Below are positions 1 through 10,915 of a DNA stretch of 41,753 nucleotides, one piece after another. The position numbers were made by a program, and so were the translations under genes. The DNA is from Candidatus Rokuibacteriota bacterium (GTDB lineage: Bacteria; Methylomirabilota; Methylomirabilia; Rokubacteriales; CSP1-6). The notes beneath the pieces are model-generated. The model searched no databases and was not told the origin of the DNA. It saw only the letters and a program-made list of their open reading frames with translations. Position 1 is the stretch's first letter; each line of letters starts with the position of its first letter. Where the stretch lies: assembly GCA_003221515.1 (NCBI GenBank), contig QHSI01000088.1, positions 1 to 41,753 on the forward strand, given 5' to 3'.

Positions 1-2076
1 CATCAGGGCCTCGAACCCGCGCACGCGCCCGGCCTCGACCGCGACCAGGACCCGCGACGGGCCCTCGCCGAACAGGGTCAGGTCGGCGCGCGCGTCGCCC
101 GGAAGGGCCGCCGTGCACCCGATGAGCTCGCGCCCAGTCACGCATCCCTCGGCGAGCGTGACCGCGATCCCACCTTCGGAGCAATCGTGCGTCGCGCTCG
201 CGAGCCCGGCGCTCACCGCCGCGCGCACCGCCCCTTGCACGCGTCGCTCGATCTCAAGGTCGAGCGGCGCCAGCCGCCCGGCGAGCCGGCGATGGCGCGT
301 CCACAGGTATTCGCTGCCCCCGAGGCTGACGTTGGTCGGCCCCAGGAGCGCGACGCGATGGCCCGCGCCCTGGAACCACTGGGTCGCGCGGCGGCTCGCG
401 TCGTCGAGCACGCCCACCACGCCGATGACCGGCGTGGGCAGAATCGCCTGGCCGTTTGTTTCATTGTAGAAGGAAACGTTGCCCCCGACCACCGGCACGT
501 CGAGCGCGCGGCAGGCGAGCGCGATCCCCTCGACCGCTTCGGCGAATTGCCAGAGGATCTCCGGCCGCTCCGGCGAGCCGAAGTTCAGGCAGTCGGTGAC
601 GCCTCGGGGCTCGCCGCCCGAACAGGAGACGTTGCGCGCCGCCTCGCAGACCGCCATCGCGGCGCCCTGCCGCGGGTCGAGGAACACCAGGCGCCCGTTG
701 CCGTCGGTCGACACCGCGAGCGCGCGGCTGGTGCCCTTGACGCGGAGGACCGCGGCGTCGGAGCCCGGCAGCACCAGGGTGTTGACCCCGACCTGCTGGT
801 CGTACTGGCGGAAGGCCCACTCCTTCGACGCGATCGTCGGCGAGGCGAGCAGCTCGACCAGCGCGGCGCCGTAGTCGCCGGGCTCGGGTAGCGTCAGCGG
901 ATCGAATGCCCGCAACTCGGCGAGCGCCGCGGGCTCGGCGGTGGGCCTCGAATACTTCGGCGCTTCGGCGAGAAGATCGACCGGAACGTGCGCCACGACG
1001 TCGCCGTTGAGGCGCGCCGTCAGCTGGCTTTCGGCGGTCACCCGCCCGATCTCGACGGCGTCCAGCTCCCACTTGGCGAACACCCGGCGCACGTCCTCTT
1101 CACGGCCTCGAGCGGCGACCAGCAACATCCGCTCCTGGGATTCGGAGAGCAAGATCTCGTAGGGCGTCATGCCCGTCTCTCGCTGGGGCACGCGGGAGAG
1201 CTCGACGTCCATCCCGGTGGCGCTCCGCGCCGGCATCTCCGAGGTGCAGCACGCGAGCCCCGCAGCCCCCATGTCCTGGATGCCGACCACCGCGCCGGTC
1301 CGCATCACCTCGAGGCACGCCTCGAGCAGCAGCTTCTCGGTGAACGGATCGCCCACCTGCACCGTCGGGCGCCGCTCCTCGGCGTGCTCGTCGAACGTCG
1401 CCGAGGCCATGGTCGCCCCGTGGATCCCGTCGCGTCCGGTCTTGTTGCCGACGTAGAAGACCGGATTCCCCGGCCCGTCGGCGCGGGCACGAAAGATCTG
1501 GTCGGCCCGCACGAGGCCGACGCACATCACGTTCACGAGCGGGTTGCCCGCGTACTCCGGCGCGAACGCGATCTCACCGCCGACCGTCGGACAGCCGAAG
1601 CAGTTGCCGTACCAGCTGATGCCGGAGACGACGCCGTTGACCAGGTGGCGAGTCTTCGGGGTGTCGAGCTCGCCGAACCGAAGCGAGTCCAGCAGCGCGA
1701 TCGGGCGCGCACCCATCGTGAAGATGTCGCGGAGGATCCCGCCCACGCCCGTCGCCGCGCCCTGGAAGGGCTCGATGAACGACGGATGGTTGTGGCTCTC
1801 GATCTTGAAGACCACGGCCCAGCCGTCGCCGATGTCGATCGCGCCGGCGTTCTCACCGGGGCCCTGCAGCACGTGCGGCCCGCTCTGCGGCAGCCGCGCC
1901 AGGAACACGCGCGAGTGCTTGTAGGCGCAGTGCTCCGACCAGAGCGCGGAGAAGAGGCCCAGCTCGGCGTAGGTGGGCTCGCGGCCGAGCCGCGTGAGGA
2001 TGCGATCGTATTCTGGGGCCGTGAGGCCTGCGTCCAGGGCCAGGTCGAGCGTGACCTTCGGCTCGGCCCCAGTCAA
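1..2076 (-). CDS. purL: Phosphoribosylformylglycinamidine synthase subunit PurL (partial at left edge)
   Basis: Synthetase subunit of FGAM synthase, the fourth step of de novo purine synthesis (FGAR + ATP + ammonia to FGAM), cytoplasmic, working with PurQ and PurS. The minus frame stays open from 2076 through base 1 (692 codons), so the C-terminus is off the window. Recognisable motifs are [11 protein letters not shown] near the N-terminus, KIESHNHPS with the catalytic region, GIQDMGAAG and [10 protein letters not shown], in the order of the small (bacterial PurSQL-type) enzyme. The frame is closed by the purQ stop just upstream, and the first usable start is TTG at 2076, 6 bases after that stop, implying translational coupling. 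No ATG or GTG lies nearby. Family assignment is certain; the TTG start is an inference. Confidence 0.95.
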   Translation of the reverse strand, partial: MTGAEPKVTLDLALDAGLTAPEYDRILTRLGREPTYAELGLFSALWSEHCAYKHSRVFLARLPQSGPHVLQGPGENAGAIDIGDGWAVVFKIESHNHPSFIEPFQGAATGVGGILRDIFTMGARPIALLDSLRFGELDTPKTRHLVNGVVSGISWYGNCFGCPTVGGEIAFAPEYAGNPLVNVMCVGLVRADQIFRARADGPGNPVFYVGNKTGRDGIHGATMASATFDEHAEERRPTVQVGDPFTEKLLLEACLEVMRTGAVVGIQDMGAAGLACCTSEMPARSATGMDVELSRVPQRETGMTPYEILLSESQERMLLVAARGREEDVRRVFAKWELDAVEIGRVTAESQLTARLNGDVVAHVPVDLLAEAPKYSRPTAEPAALAELRAFDPLTLPEPGDYGAALVELLASPTIASKEWAFRQYDQQVGVNTLVLPGSDAAVLRVKGTSRALAVSTDGNGRLVFLDPRQGAAMAVCEAARNVSCSGGEPRGVTDCLNFGSPERPEILWQFAEAVEGIALACRALDVPVVGGNVSFYNETNGQAILPTPVIGVVGVLDDASRRATQWFQGAGHRVALLGPTNVSLGGSEYLWTRHRRLAGRLAPLDLEIERRVQGAVRAAVSAGLASATHDCSEGGIAVTLAEGCVTGRELIGCTAALPGDARADLTLFGEGPSRVLVAVEAGRVRGFEALM

Positions 2077-2082
2077 TCCCGC

Positions 2083-2796
2083 CTACCGCTTGAGGAAGCT
2101 CCCGTCCTCGACGAGGCTTCCGAGGAGGGACTGGAACATCAGGAGACCGTCGGTGCCACCCATCGCCGTCTCGGATGCGCGCTCCGGATGGGGCATCATG
2201 CCGAGCACCGTGCCCTCAGGGTTGACGATCCCCGCGATGTTGTCGAGCGAGCCGTTGGGATTGCTCGCCCTCGTGACGCTGCCGTCGGCGGCCGCGTACC
2301 GGAAGACGACGAGATTCTGCTGCTTGAGCCGCGCGAGCGTCTCGGGATCAGCGTAGTACTTGCCCTCGCCGTGCGAGATCGGCATCGTCAGGATCTGGCC
2401 CGGCCGGAGACCACGCGTGAACGGTGTCTCCACGTTCTCCACCACCAGGTGGGTCGACTGGCAGCGGTACTGGAGGCATTCGTTGCGCGTGAGGACGCCG
2501 GGCAGCAATCCCGCTTCGCAGAGGATCTGGAACCCGTTGCACGAGCCGAGCACGAGCCCACCGCGGGCCACGAAATCGCCCAGGGCCTCGACGACCGGCG
2601 AGCGGCCCGCGACGGCGCCGGCCCGAAGGTAGTCGCCGTACGAGAACCCGCCCGGCAGGACGACGCAATCGAACGGCGCCAGCTCTCGCTCGCGGTGCCA
2701 GACGTACTGCACCGGCTGGTGCAGGACTTCCGAAATTACATAGTGGAAATCACAATCACTCCACGTACCGGGGAACACGACCACGCCGAATCTCAT
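2083..2796 (-). CDS. purQ: Phosphoribosylformylglycinamidine synthase glutaminase subunit PurQ
   Basis: Glutamine amidotransferase that supplies ammonia to PurL. About 237 residues, the usual length for stand-alone PurQ. The class I amidotransferase nucleophile elbow is visible (GSCNGFQ, Cys nucleophile) and the catalytic His/Glu are in PHPERASE near the C-terminus; FPGTWSD near the N-terminus is typical. I chose ATG at 2796 because MRFGVVVFPG is the normal family start; an in-frame GTG at 2805 would add three residues. It lies between purS (about 12 bases upstream) and purL (6 bases downstream), so the three subunits are made from one message. Confidence 0.97.
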   Translation of the reverse strand: MRFGVVVFPGTWSDCDFHYVISEVLHQPVQYVWHRERELAPFDCVVLPGGFSYGDYLRAGAVAGRSPVVEALGDFVARGGLVLGSCNGFQILCEAGLLPGVLTRNECLQYRCQSTHLVVENVETPFTRGLRPGQILTMPISHGEGKYYADPETLARLKQQNLVVFRYAAADGSVTRASNPNGSLDNIAGIVNPEGTVLGMMPHPERASETAMGGTDGLLMFQSLLGSLVEDGSFLKR

Positions 2797-2808
2797 AGCG
2801 TCCACATC

Positions 2809-3078
2809 TTAGCGTCCAGCCTCACGTGGGGCAAGGTCGTCGACGGTTTCGATCGTGTAGTCCTCCAGAATCGGGTTGGCGAGGAGCTGCCGGCACATCT
2901 CACCGACGCGGGTGCGCGCCTCCTGCGGTGTCGCGTCGGCCACGTCGACGTCGATCACCTTGCCCACCCGGAGATCCTTGAGCTCGGAGAAGCCGAGCCC
3001 GGCGAGCGCGCGCTTCACCGCCGCGCCCTGCACGTCCATGATCCCCGGCTTGAGCCTGACGAGGACGCGCACCTTCAC
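2809..3078 (-). CDS. purS: Phosphoribosylformylglycinamidine synthase subunit PurS
   Basis: Small dimeric subunit (89 residues) that bridges PurL and PurQ in the bacterial PurSQL complex and is needed for ammonia transfer. It shows the typical VRLKPGIMDVQG start, GFSEL and RVGK segments, and a C-terminal NPILEDYTIE segment. The GTG start at 3078 overlaps the end of purC (stop at 3075), giving a 4-base GTGA coupling. A short gene, but the conserved start and its position between purC and purQ make the call firm. Confidence 0.95.
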   Translation of the reverse strand: MKVRVLVRLKPGIMDVQGAAVKRALAGLGFSELKDLRVGKVIDVDVADATPQEARTRVGEMCRQLLANPILEDYTIETVDDLAPREAGR

Positions 3079-3803
3079 TTCGTGGAGACCTCTCCAGTCA
3101 CCAGGCGGCGGTAGACCTCCTGGTAGGCTTCTTCGACGCCGCCCAGGTCGCGGCGGAATCGGTCCTTGTCGAGCTTCTCCTTGCTCCGGCTGTCCCAGAG
3201 CCGACACGTGTCGGGGGAAATCTCGTCGCCCAGATAGAGCTTTCGGCTCTGGCGGCCGAATTCCAGCTTGAAGTCGACCAGCAGGAGACCGCGGCGCGCC
3301 AGATGCGGCTTCAAGATCGTGTTGATCTTGAGGGCGGTGCGTTTCATCCAGGTCAGCTCGGCGGGTGTCGCGAGCCGCAGCATCCGGACGTGCTCGTCGT
3401 TGAGCATCGGATCGCCGAGGGGATCGGACTTGTAGTAGAGCTCGACCACCGGCTGCGTGATCGCCGTGCCCTCTTCGAGCCCCGTCCGCTTGGCCAGGCT
3501 GCCGGCGACGACGTTGCGCACGATCGTCTCGATCTTGATGATGTCGAGCCGCCGGCACAGCATCTCGCGATCGGACAGCGTGGCCAGATAGTGGGTCGGC
3601 ACGCCGGCCCGCTCCAGGCGCTCGAACAGCGTCGCCGACATCCGGTTGTTGATGACGCCCTTGCCGACGATCGTGCCCTTCTTGAGCGCGTTGAAGGCGG
3701 TCGCGTCGTCCTTGAAGTACTGGACGATCGTGCCAGGCCGGTCCGTCTCGTAGACGATCTTGGCCTTGCCCTCGTAGAGCTTCTCGCGCGTCTCGACGTT
3801 CAC
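3075..3803 (-). CDS. purC: SAICAR synthetase PurC
   Basis: Phosphoribosylaminoimidazole-succinocarboxamide synthase: CAIR + aspartate + ATP to SAICAR in purine synthesis. About 242 residues, normal for bacterial PurC. Conserved segments seen are KLYEGKAKIV at the start, IETIVRNVVAGS in the middle and LVDFKLEFG followed by GDEISPDTCRLWD. I chose GTG at 3803 because a GAGGA ribosome-binding site sits about 6 bases before it; an in-frame GTG at 3821 overlapping the purB stop (GTGA) would add six residues. It is placed between purB and purS in one operon. Confidence 0.96.
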   Translation of the reverse strand: MNVETREKLYEGKAKIVYETDRPGTIVQYFKDDATAFNALKKGTIVGKGVINNRMSATLFERLERAGVPTHYLATLSDREMLCRRLDIIKIETIVRNVVAGSLAKRTGLEEGTAITQPVVELYYKSDPLGDPMLNDEHVRMLRLATPAELTWMKRTALKINTILKPHLARRGLLLVDFKLEFGRQSRKLYLGDEISPDTCRLWDSRSKEKLDKDRFRRDLGGVEEAYQEVYRRLVTGEVSTK

Positions 3804-3817
3804 CGGCGTCCTCGCTT

Positions 3818-5116
3818 TCACTGGGTCAGTCCCAGACGCTTGAAGATCGCGTCGACGCTCCTGAGATAGAACGACGGATCGAAGCAGCCCTTGAGCTCGT
3901 CCGCCGAGACCCGCTCGATAACGTGAGAATCGGCGGCAAGCAGCTCGAAGAACGGGCGGCGCTCCTTCCAGGCGCGCATGGCGTGGCGCTGGACGATCTC
4001 GTACGCGACCTGGCGCGGCAGCCCCGCGTCGGTCAGCTTCAGGAGCACGCGCTGCGAGTAGACCAGGCCGTGGCTCAGCTCGAGGTTCTCGGTCATGCGC
4101 GCGGTGTCGACGTCGAGCCCCTCGACGACGAACGTCGTGAGGTCCAGGAGGTAGTCGAGCACGATCGTCGAGTCGGGCAAGATCACGCGCTCGACCGACG
4201 AGTGGCTGATGTCGCGCTCGTGCCACAGCGCCACGTTCTCGAGCGCCGCCAGCGCGTTGGTCCGGACCAGGCGCGCCAGCCCGCAGATGCGCTCGGCCAG
4301 CTCCGGGTTGCGCTTGTGGGGCATCGCGCTCGAGCCCTTCTGGCCTTCGCCGAAGGGCTCCTGGGCCTCGAGGATTTCGGTGCGCTGGAGCCCGCGCACT
4401 TCCAACGCGATCTTCTCCAGCGACGCGGCGGCCACCGCGAGCATCGCGCAGAACTCGGCGTGACGATCGCGCTGCACGATCTGGGTGGAGATCGGCGCCG
4501 CCTCCAGGCCGAGCTCGCGGCAGACCTCGGCCTCGAGCTCGGGCTCGACGTGGGCGAAGTTGCCGACGGCGCCCGACAGCTTGCCGACCGCGATCGTCGC
4601 GCGGGCGCGCTGGAGCCGCTCGAGGTTCCGGCCGGCCTCCGCGTACCAGACCGCGACCTTCAAGCCGAAGCTCGTGGGCTCGGCGTGGACGCCGTGGGTC
4701 CGGCCGATCGTGAGCGTGTCCTTGTGGAGAACCGCCAGGGTACCCAGCGCCCGCTGGAGTCGCTGCTGTCCGGCGATCAGCAGGTCCACCGCCGCCCGGA
4801 GCTGCAGCGCCGTCGCGGTGTCCCAGACGTCGTTGGTGGTGAGGCCGATGTGGACGAACCGTGAGTCCTCGCCCAGCTGCTCCTCGAGGCTCGTGAGGAG
4901 CGCGATCATCTCGTGCTTCACACGCTCCTGGATCGCGAGGATCCGCGCGATGTCGACCCGGGCCTTGCCGCGGATCCGGCCCATCGCGTCCGCGGGGATA
5001 CGACCACGCCGGGTGTAGGCCTCGCAGACCGCCAGCTCGACCCTGAGCCACGCCTGGTACTTGGACTCCTCGCTCCAGATGCGACCCATCTCCGGGCGGG
5101 TGTAGCGGTCGATCAC
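3818..5116 (-). CDS. purB: Adenylosuccinate lyase PurB
   Basis: Fumarase/aspartase-superfamily lyase acting twice in purine synthesis (SAICAR to AICAR, adenylosuccinate to AMP). About 432 residues. The superfamily signature GSSAMPHKRNP with the mobile catalytic serine is present, plus TIGRTHG and the N-terminal RYTRPEM that begins most family members. The GTG at 5116 (VIDRYTRPEM) fits the family best; a TTG at 5134 would add six residues. There is no clear Shine-Dalgarno before the GTG, but a -10-like TATCGT lies 6 bases upstream, so a leaderless start is possible. First gene of the purB-C-S-Q-L unit, separated from the upstream M16 gene by a large hairpin. Confidence 0.95.
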   Translation of the reverse strand: MIDRYTRPEMGRIWSEESKYQAWLRVELAVCEAYTRRGRIPADAMGRIRGKARVDIARILAIQERVKHEMIALLTSLEEQLGEDSRFVHIGLTTNDVWDTATALQLRAAVDLLIAGQQRLQRALGTLAVLHKDTLTIGRTHGVHAEPTSFGLKVAVWYAEAGRNLERLQRARATIAVGKLSGAVGNFAHVEPELEAEVCRELGLEAAPISTQIVQRDRHAEFCAMLAVAAASLEKIALEVRGLQRTEILEAQEPFGEGQKGSSAMPHKRNPELAERICGLARLVRTNALAALENVALWHERDISHSSVERVILPDSTIVLDYLLDLTTFVVEGLDVDTARMTENLELSHGLVYSQRVLLKLTDAGLPRQVAYEIVQRHAMRAWKERRPFFELLAADSHVIERVSADELKGCFDPSFYLRSVDAIFKRLGLTQ

Positions 5117-5234
5117 GCCCACACGATAGAGCAAAACCGCAAACGATGGAAGCGGGAGTTGGGCTGGCCACTATGGGTAGCGGTCGTGGGCCCTCCAGGC
5201 GGGGCGAACTCGGTTACCAGCAGGCTTCGAGCTC

Positions 5235-5268
5235 GGCCGGCGCGACGCACAACCGATCCGCGCCGGCC
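5235..5268 (-). terminator. 10-bp perfect stem-loop between the M16 gene and purB
   Basis: GGCCGGCGCG and its exact complement are separated by 14 bases, starting 8 bases past the M16 stop in the direction of transcription. No U-tract follows, so it may be a weak or Rho-assisted terminator or a processing and stability hairpin separating the pnp unit from the purine unit. Confidence 0.5.
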
Positions 5269-5276
5269 ACGGGCGC

Positions 5277-6417
5277 CTAGTGGTGCAGGAGCTCGCGCGG
5301 CAGGTTGCGGCGGTCGAGCGGCCCGAGCGTCGTCAGCGCCAGCCGATCCTCGTCGAGGAGCTCGGTGACGAGCGTCTGGACTTCCTCGTGCCGCACCCCG
5401 TCGATGGCCGCCAGCATCGCGTCCATCGAGAGGAACGTCCCGTGGTGCATCTCGTGCTTGGCCAGGCGGTTCATGCGGCTCGAGGTGGACTCGAGCGAGA
5501 GCATGAGGCTGCCCTTGAGGTGATCCTTGGCGCGCTTCAGCTCGTCCTCGGTCACGCCCTGCTTCTTCCAGCCCCTCGCGCTCGCGGACCTCCTGGAAGA
5601 GCCGCGAGGACATGCTGCCGCCGATCACGTCGTTGAGCAGGAACAGCGCGTACCGCTCGGGCGCCGAGTGCCGCAGCCCCGGGAAGCCCAGGATGAGGTG
5701 AACCTGCTCCAGCGTCTTGTTGACGATGTTCACGCCCGGCCTGGTGATCGGCGGCGTGGCGGCGCGAGTCGTGGCTCCCCGCTCGAACCCCTGGAAGCCG
5801 GTGCTGAACAGGTTGATCACGTGATCGTGCGTCGCGTTGCCGGCGACCGAGATCAGGATCCGCGGCGGCACGTACTCCTCGGTGAAGTGGCTCAGCGCCG
5901 TCTGGCGATCGTAGCTGGTCACCGCCTCGCGGCTGCCCAGGATCGGCCGGCCCAGCGGGTGCCCTTCCCAGATCTGCCCGGCGAACAGGTCGTGGATCAC
6001 GTCGTCGGGCGTGTCCTCGACCATCTTGATCTCCTGCAGAACGACCGACTTCTCGCGCTCGAGCTCGTCGGCGTTGAAGAGCGGGTTGAGCAGGATGTCG
6101 GCGAGGAGATCGACCGCCAGCGGCAGGTGCTGGTCGAGGACCTGAACGTAGAAGCAGGTGTGCTCCTTGGTCGTGAACGCGTCCATCTGACCGCCGACCG
6201 AGTCCATCGTCCGCGCGATCTGCTCGGCGCTGCGGGTGGCCGTCCCCTTGAACACGAGGTGCTCGATGAGGTGGGACATCCCGCAGCGGTTCTCGGCCTC
6301 GTGGCGCGAGCCGGTCTCGACCCACACCCCCACCGCCACCGACCGCACGTGATCCATGCGCTCGGTCACGACACGGATGCCGTTCGGCAGCGAGCCCTTC
6401 CGATAGCCCTCGCTCAC
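5277..6417 (-). pseudogene. M16 family zinc peptidase (YmxG/PqqL type), internally broken
   Basis: Insulinase-family (M16) peptidase of the kind usually found next to pnp. The GTG start at 6417 has a GAGAGG site upstream. The N-terminal half is intact: the inverted zinc motif HLIEH (H-x-x-E-H), the distal glutamate region LEREKSVVLQEIKM, then GGSMSSRLFQEVRE. After REREGL (ending near 5569) the frame is wrong, and the family sequence resumes in another frame at KKQGVTEDELK (from about 5567) and runs to a normal end at 5277. About 42 residues that should lie between (a YS.Y.S. segment through the helix before KKQG) are absent. So this is a deletion of about 125 bases, not a one-base error. It may be an assembly join rather than a real pseudogene. 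It follows pnp by 11 bases. Confidence 0.85.
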
Positions 6418-6428
6418 GTACCCGCCTC

Positions 6429-8570
<2,142 letters not shown>

Positions 8571-8699
8571 ACGAAAATTGTCCTCGCGTATCAGCCGGAA
8601 TCCGGCGAACGCCGTGTGGAGCGGGCGGTCAACCTGCCCGCTCGCGGGCCCCCGGAGCCGTTCCGTCCGAGGACCGATCAGTGAAGTGTGACTCCGCCG

Positions 8700-8969
8700 T
8701 CAACGGCGGATGCCGAGCTTGTCGATGATGACCCGGTATCGTTCCGGAGCCCGGACCCGGAGATACTCCAGCAGACCTCGCCGCTTGCCGATCAGCATCA
8801 GCAGCCCGCGGCGCGAATGGTGATCCTTCGTGTGCTGCTTGAAATGGTCGGTCAGGCCGTTGATGCGCTCGGTCAGCAGCGCGATCTGCACCTCGGGCGA
8901 GCCGGTGTCGCCCTCGTGGGTGCGGAATTGCTCGATCAGACTCTTCTTCTTGTCGACAGCAAGCGGCAT
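8700..8969 (-). CDS. rpsO: 30S ribosomal protein S15
   Basis: 89-residue small-subunit protein that binds the 16S central domain (helices 20-22) early in assembly. Typical segments: [31 protein letters not shown] and the basic C-terminus. ATG at 8969 is chosen over longer in-frame extensions because GGAGGGG lies 6 bases upstream and MPLAVDKKK is the normal family start. A promoter-like pair lies about 95-120 bases upstream, so rpsO-pnp may have its own start as well as read-through from ribF. Confidence 0.98.
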   Translation of the reverse strand: MPLAVDKKKSLIEQFRTHEGDTGSPEVQIALLTERINGLTDHFKQHTKDHHSRRGLLMLIGKRRGLLEYLRVRAPERYRVIIDKLGIRR

Positions 8970-9063
8970 GCGCCACCCCTCCAATCGCCGCGCCCCGGGG
9001 AGCCATCGCTCCCACGCCAGGGCGGGTTCCAAAACTCCTTGTTTTGTCCACAGATACGCTGGG

Positions 9064-9092
9064 AATGTACCACGCGAGCGTGGCGAAGTAAA
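9064..9092 (-). promoter_or_regulatory. Candidate sigma70-type promoter for rpsO-pnp
   Basis: On the minus strand, TTTACT (9092-9087) and TACATT (9069-9064) are separated by exactly 17 bases, each matching the consensus at four of six positions. It lies just after the ribF stop (9106) and gives a leader of about 90 bases before rpsO. Confidence 0.45.
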
Positions 9093-9105
9093 GCTCACGG
9101 AAGGG

Positions 9106-10023
9106 TTACGGGCTCTGACGCGCTGCGGCCACGTCGAGCGCGATCTGCTCCCGCAGCGCGTCGACGCTAGGGAACTTCCGCTCCTCCCGGAGCCGGCGGA
9201 GGAACGTCAGGGTCACGCGCTCGTTGTACAGATCACCAACGAAATCCAGGAGATGAGCCTCCACCGCCAGCTCGTTCTCGCCGAACGTCGGACGCACGCC
9301 CACGTTCACAACGGCTTGATATCGGACGGCGTGCACGCCCATCTGGCAGACGTAGACACCGACCGGCAGCCCCAACGGGCGCTCGGTTTTGACGTTGGCC
9401 GTGGGGAATCCCAGGGTCCGTCCGCGGCCGGCGCCGCGCACCACCTCTCCGCGAATCGAGTACGGACGGCCCAGGAGCCTGGCGGCCGCCGGGAGGTCAC
9501 CGCGCTGGAGCGCTCCGCGGATCTCCGACGACGAGACGGCGACGCCGTCCATCGTGAACGCGGGGACGATGTGCGCCTCGAAGCCGAGCGTGCCCGCGAG
9601 GCTCTCGAGCAATCGGGCGTCGCCGCGCGCGGCCCGCCCGAACCGATGGTTGAACCCCACGACGATCTCGCGCGCTCCGAGTGTTTTGATCAGGACGTCC
9701 TTGACGAAGGCCTCCGGCTCGACAGCCGCGACTGCCCGCGTGAACGGGATCACCACGGTCGTCTCGATGCCGGTCTCGGCGATCAGCTCGAGCCGCTCCT
9801 CGAGCGTCGTGATCGGCAGCGGCGCCTTCTCGGGCTGGAGCACCTCCATCGGGTGGCGATCGAACGTGCACGCGAGCGGGCGAAGCTTCTCGCGCCGCGC
9901 CTGCGTCACCGCGGTACCGAGAATGGCCCGGTGACCGAGGTGGATGCCATCGAAGGCGCCCAGCGCGACCACGGCCGCGATCGACTCAGGCTGGTAGGAC
10001 TCGAGTCCCTGAACGATCCGCAT
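9106..10023 (-). CDS. ribF: Bifunctional riboflavin kinase / FAD synthetase RibF
   Basis: Makes FMN from riboflavin and FAD from FMN. 305 residues, normal. The N-terminal nucleotidyltransferase domain has [10 protein letters not shown] (about residues 22-31) and SSSEIR (164-169); the C-terminal riboflavin kinase domain has [10 protein letters not shown] (201-210), the flavin/ATP-binding PTAN signature. The ATG at 10023 lies inside the end of truB (overlap 38 bases), as often seen in this cluster. Cofactor supply is a housekeeping function; its position after truB is conserved in many bacteria. Confidence 0.97.
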   Translation of the reverse strand: MRIVQGLESYQPESIAAVVALGAFDGIHLGHRAILGTAVTQARREKLRPLACTFDRHPMEVLQPEKAPLPITTLEERLELIAETGIETTVVIPFTRAVAAVEPEAFVKDVLIKTLGAREIVVGFNHRFGRAARGDARLLESLAGTLGFEAHIVPAFTMDGVAVSSSEIRGALQRGDLPAAARLLGRPYSIRGEVVRGAGRGRTLGFPTANVKTERPLGLPVGVYVCQMGVHAVRYQAVVNVGVRPTFGENELAVEAHLLDFVGDLYNERVTLTFLRRLREERKFPSVDALREQIALDVAAARQSP

Positions 10024-10915
10024 GCAGGATGCGCACGGGCTTGACCTTGCTCCCGCCCGCGATCAATTCGCCGACTCCGATCACCGGTCCGTCGCCGTCG
10101 TGCACTCGCACGAGGCTGCCCGCGTCCACCGCCGGCGGCACGACGGCGGCCGCCTGCCCATGGGTGAACAGCGCGCCGCTCGGGCCGTCGAGACGAACGA
10201 CGGGCCAGCCGGCCAGCGCCGTCTCGATGGGGCGCACGCGAGACCAGAGGTCGATCTCACGATCGAGGAGCTCGCCCCAGGACACCGCGTCGCGGACCTC
10301 GTAGGGCCCGACGCGCAGTCGCACGAGATGCTCGACGGCGCCGCCGCACCCGAGTGCCGCGCCGAGGTCGGCCGCCAGCACCCTCACGTACGTTCCCTTG
10401 CCGCAGACCACCCGCAAGGTGGCGCGCGACCCCTCGAGCTTCTCGATCGTGATCGCGCGGACGAAGACCTCCCGGGGCGCGCGCGCCACCTCGATTCCGG
10501 CTCGCGCCAGCTCGTAGAGGCGTCGCCCCTCGTGGTGGATCGCCGAGTACATCGGCGGCACCTGCTTGATGCGGCCGACCAGCCCACGACAGACGTCGGC
10601 CAGACGATCCCGCGCGATCTCGCCCACCGGCGTCTCGGAGAGCACCCGGCCGCTCACGTCGTGGGTGTCGGTCGTCAGCCCGAAGCGGACCGTGGCGAGG
10701 TATTCCTTCTCGTGGTCGACGAGATACGGCGTCAGCTTGGTCGCCTCGCCGACGAGCACCGGCAGCACACCGGTCGCGTCCGGGTCCAGCGTCCCGGCGT
10801 GGCCGATTCGCCGCACGCCGAGGCGGCGGCGGACGATCGCGACGACGTCGAACGACGTCGCGGGGGCGCCTTTGTCGACGACCAGGATCCCAGAGCGCGA
10901 GGAGTCGCGGGTCAC
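9986..10915 (-). CDS. truB: tRNA pseudouridine(55) synthase TruB
   Basis: Converts U55 of the T-loop of tRNA to pseudouridine. 309 residues. The catalytic motif GHAGTLDPDATG is at about residues 38-49 with the catalytic aspartate at 44; GTYVRVLAADLG is the second conserved block. A C-terminal PUA-like segment is likely (about residues 240-300). The ATG at 10915 overlaps the nrnA stop (10912) by 4 bases. Confidence 0.97.
   Translation of the reverse strand: MTRDSSRSGILVVDKGAPATSFDVVAIVRRRLGVRRIGHAGTLDPDATGVLPVLVGEATKLTPYLVDHEKEYLATVRFGLTTDTHDVSGRVLSETPVGEIARDRLADVCRGLVGRIKQVPPMYSAIHHEGRRLYELARAGIEVARAPREVFVRAITIEKLEGSRATLRVVCGKGTYVRVLAADLGAALGCGGAVEHLVRLRVGPYEVRDAVSWGELLDREIDLWSRVRPIETALAGWPVVRLDGPSGALFTHGQAAAVVPPAVDAGSLVRVHDGDGPVIGVGELIAGGSKVKPVRILHADRSGTRVLPA

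Noticed and set aside
988-3114. A 708-codon plus-strand open frame opposite purL/purQ/purS
   Set aside because: Long antisense frames are common in GC-rich coding DNA; its translation is low-complexity Arg/Ala/Asp-rich and the opposite strand carries recognisable purine enzymes.
3075-5171. A 698-codon minus frame ending in PurC
   Set aside because: Only its last 242 codons match SAICAR synthetase; the rest overlaps purB in another frame and is Arg/Ala-rich nonsense.
5113-5276. The extension of the M16 frame into the purB upstream region as a real C-terminus
   Set aside because: The genuine family C-terminus is found in another frame ending at 5277; the extension is Arg/Ala/Gly-rich frameshift read-through.
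8594-8649. Two short hairpins between rpsO and pnp
   Set aside because: Stems of only 5-6 bp without a U-tract; too weak in GC-rich sequence to call terminators, although the rpsO-pnp gap is a known place for RNase III sites.
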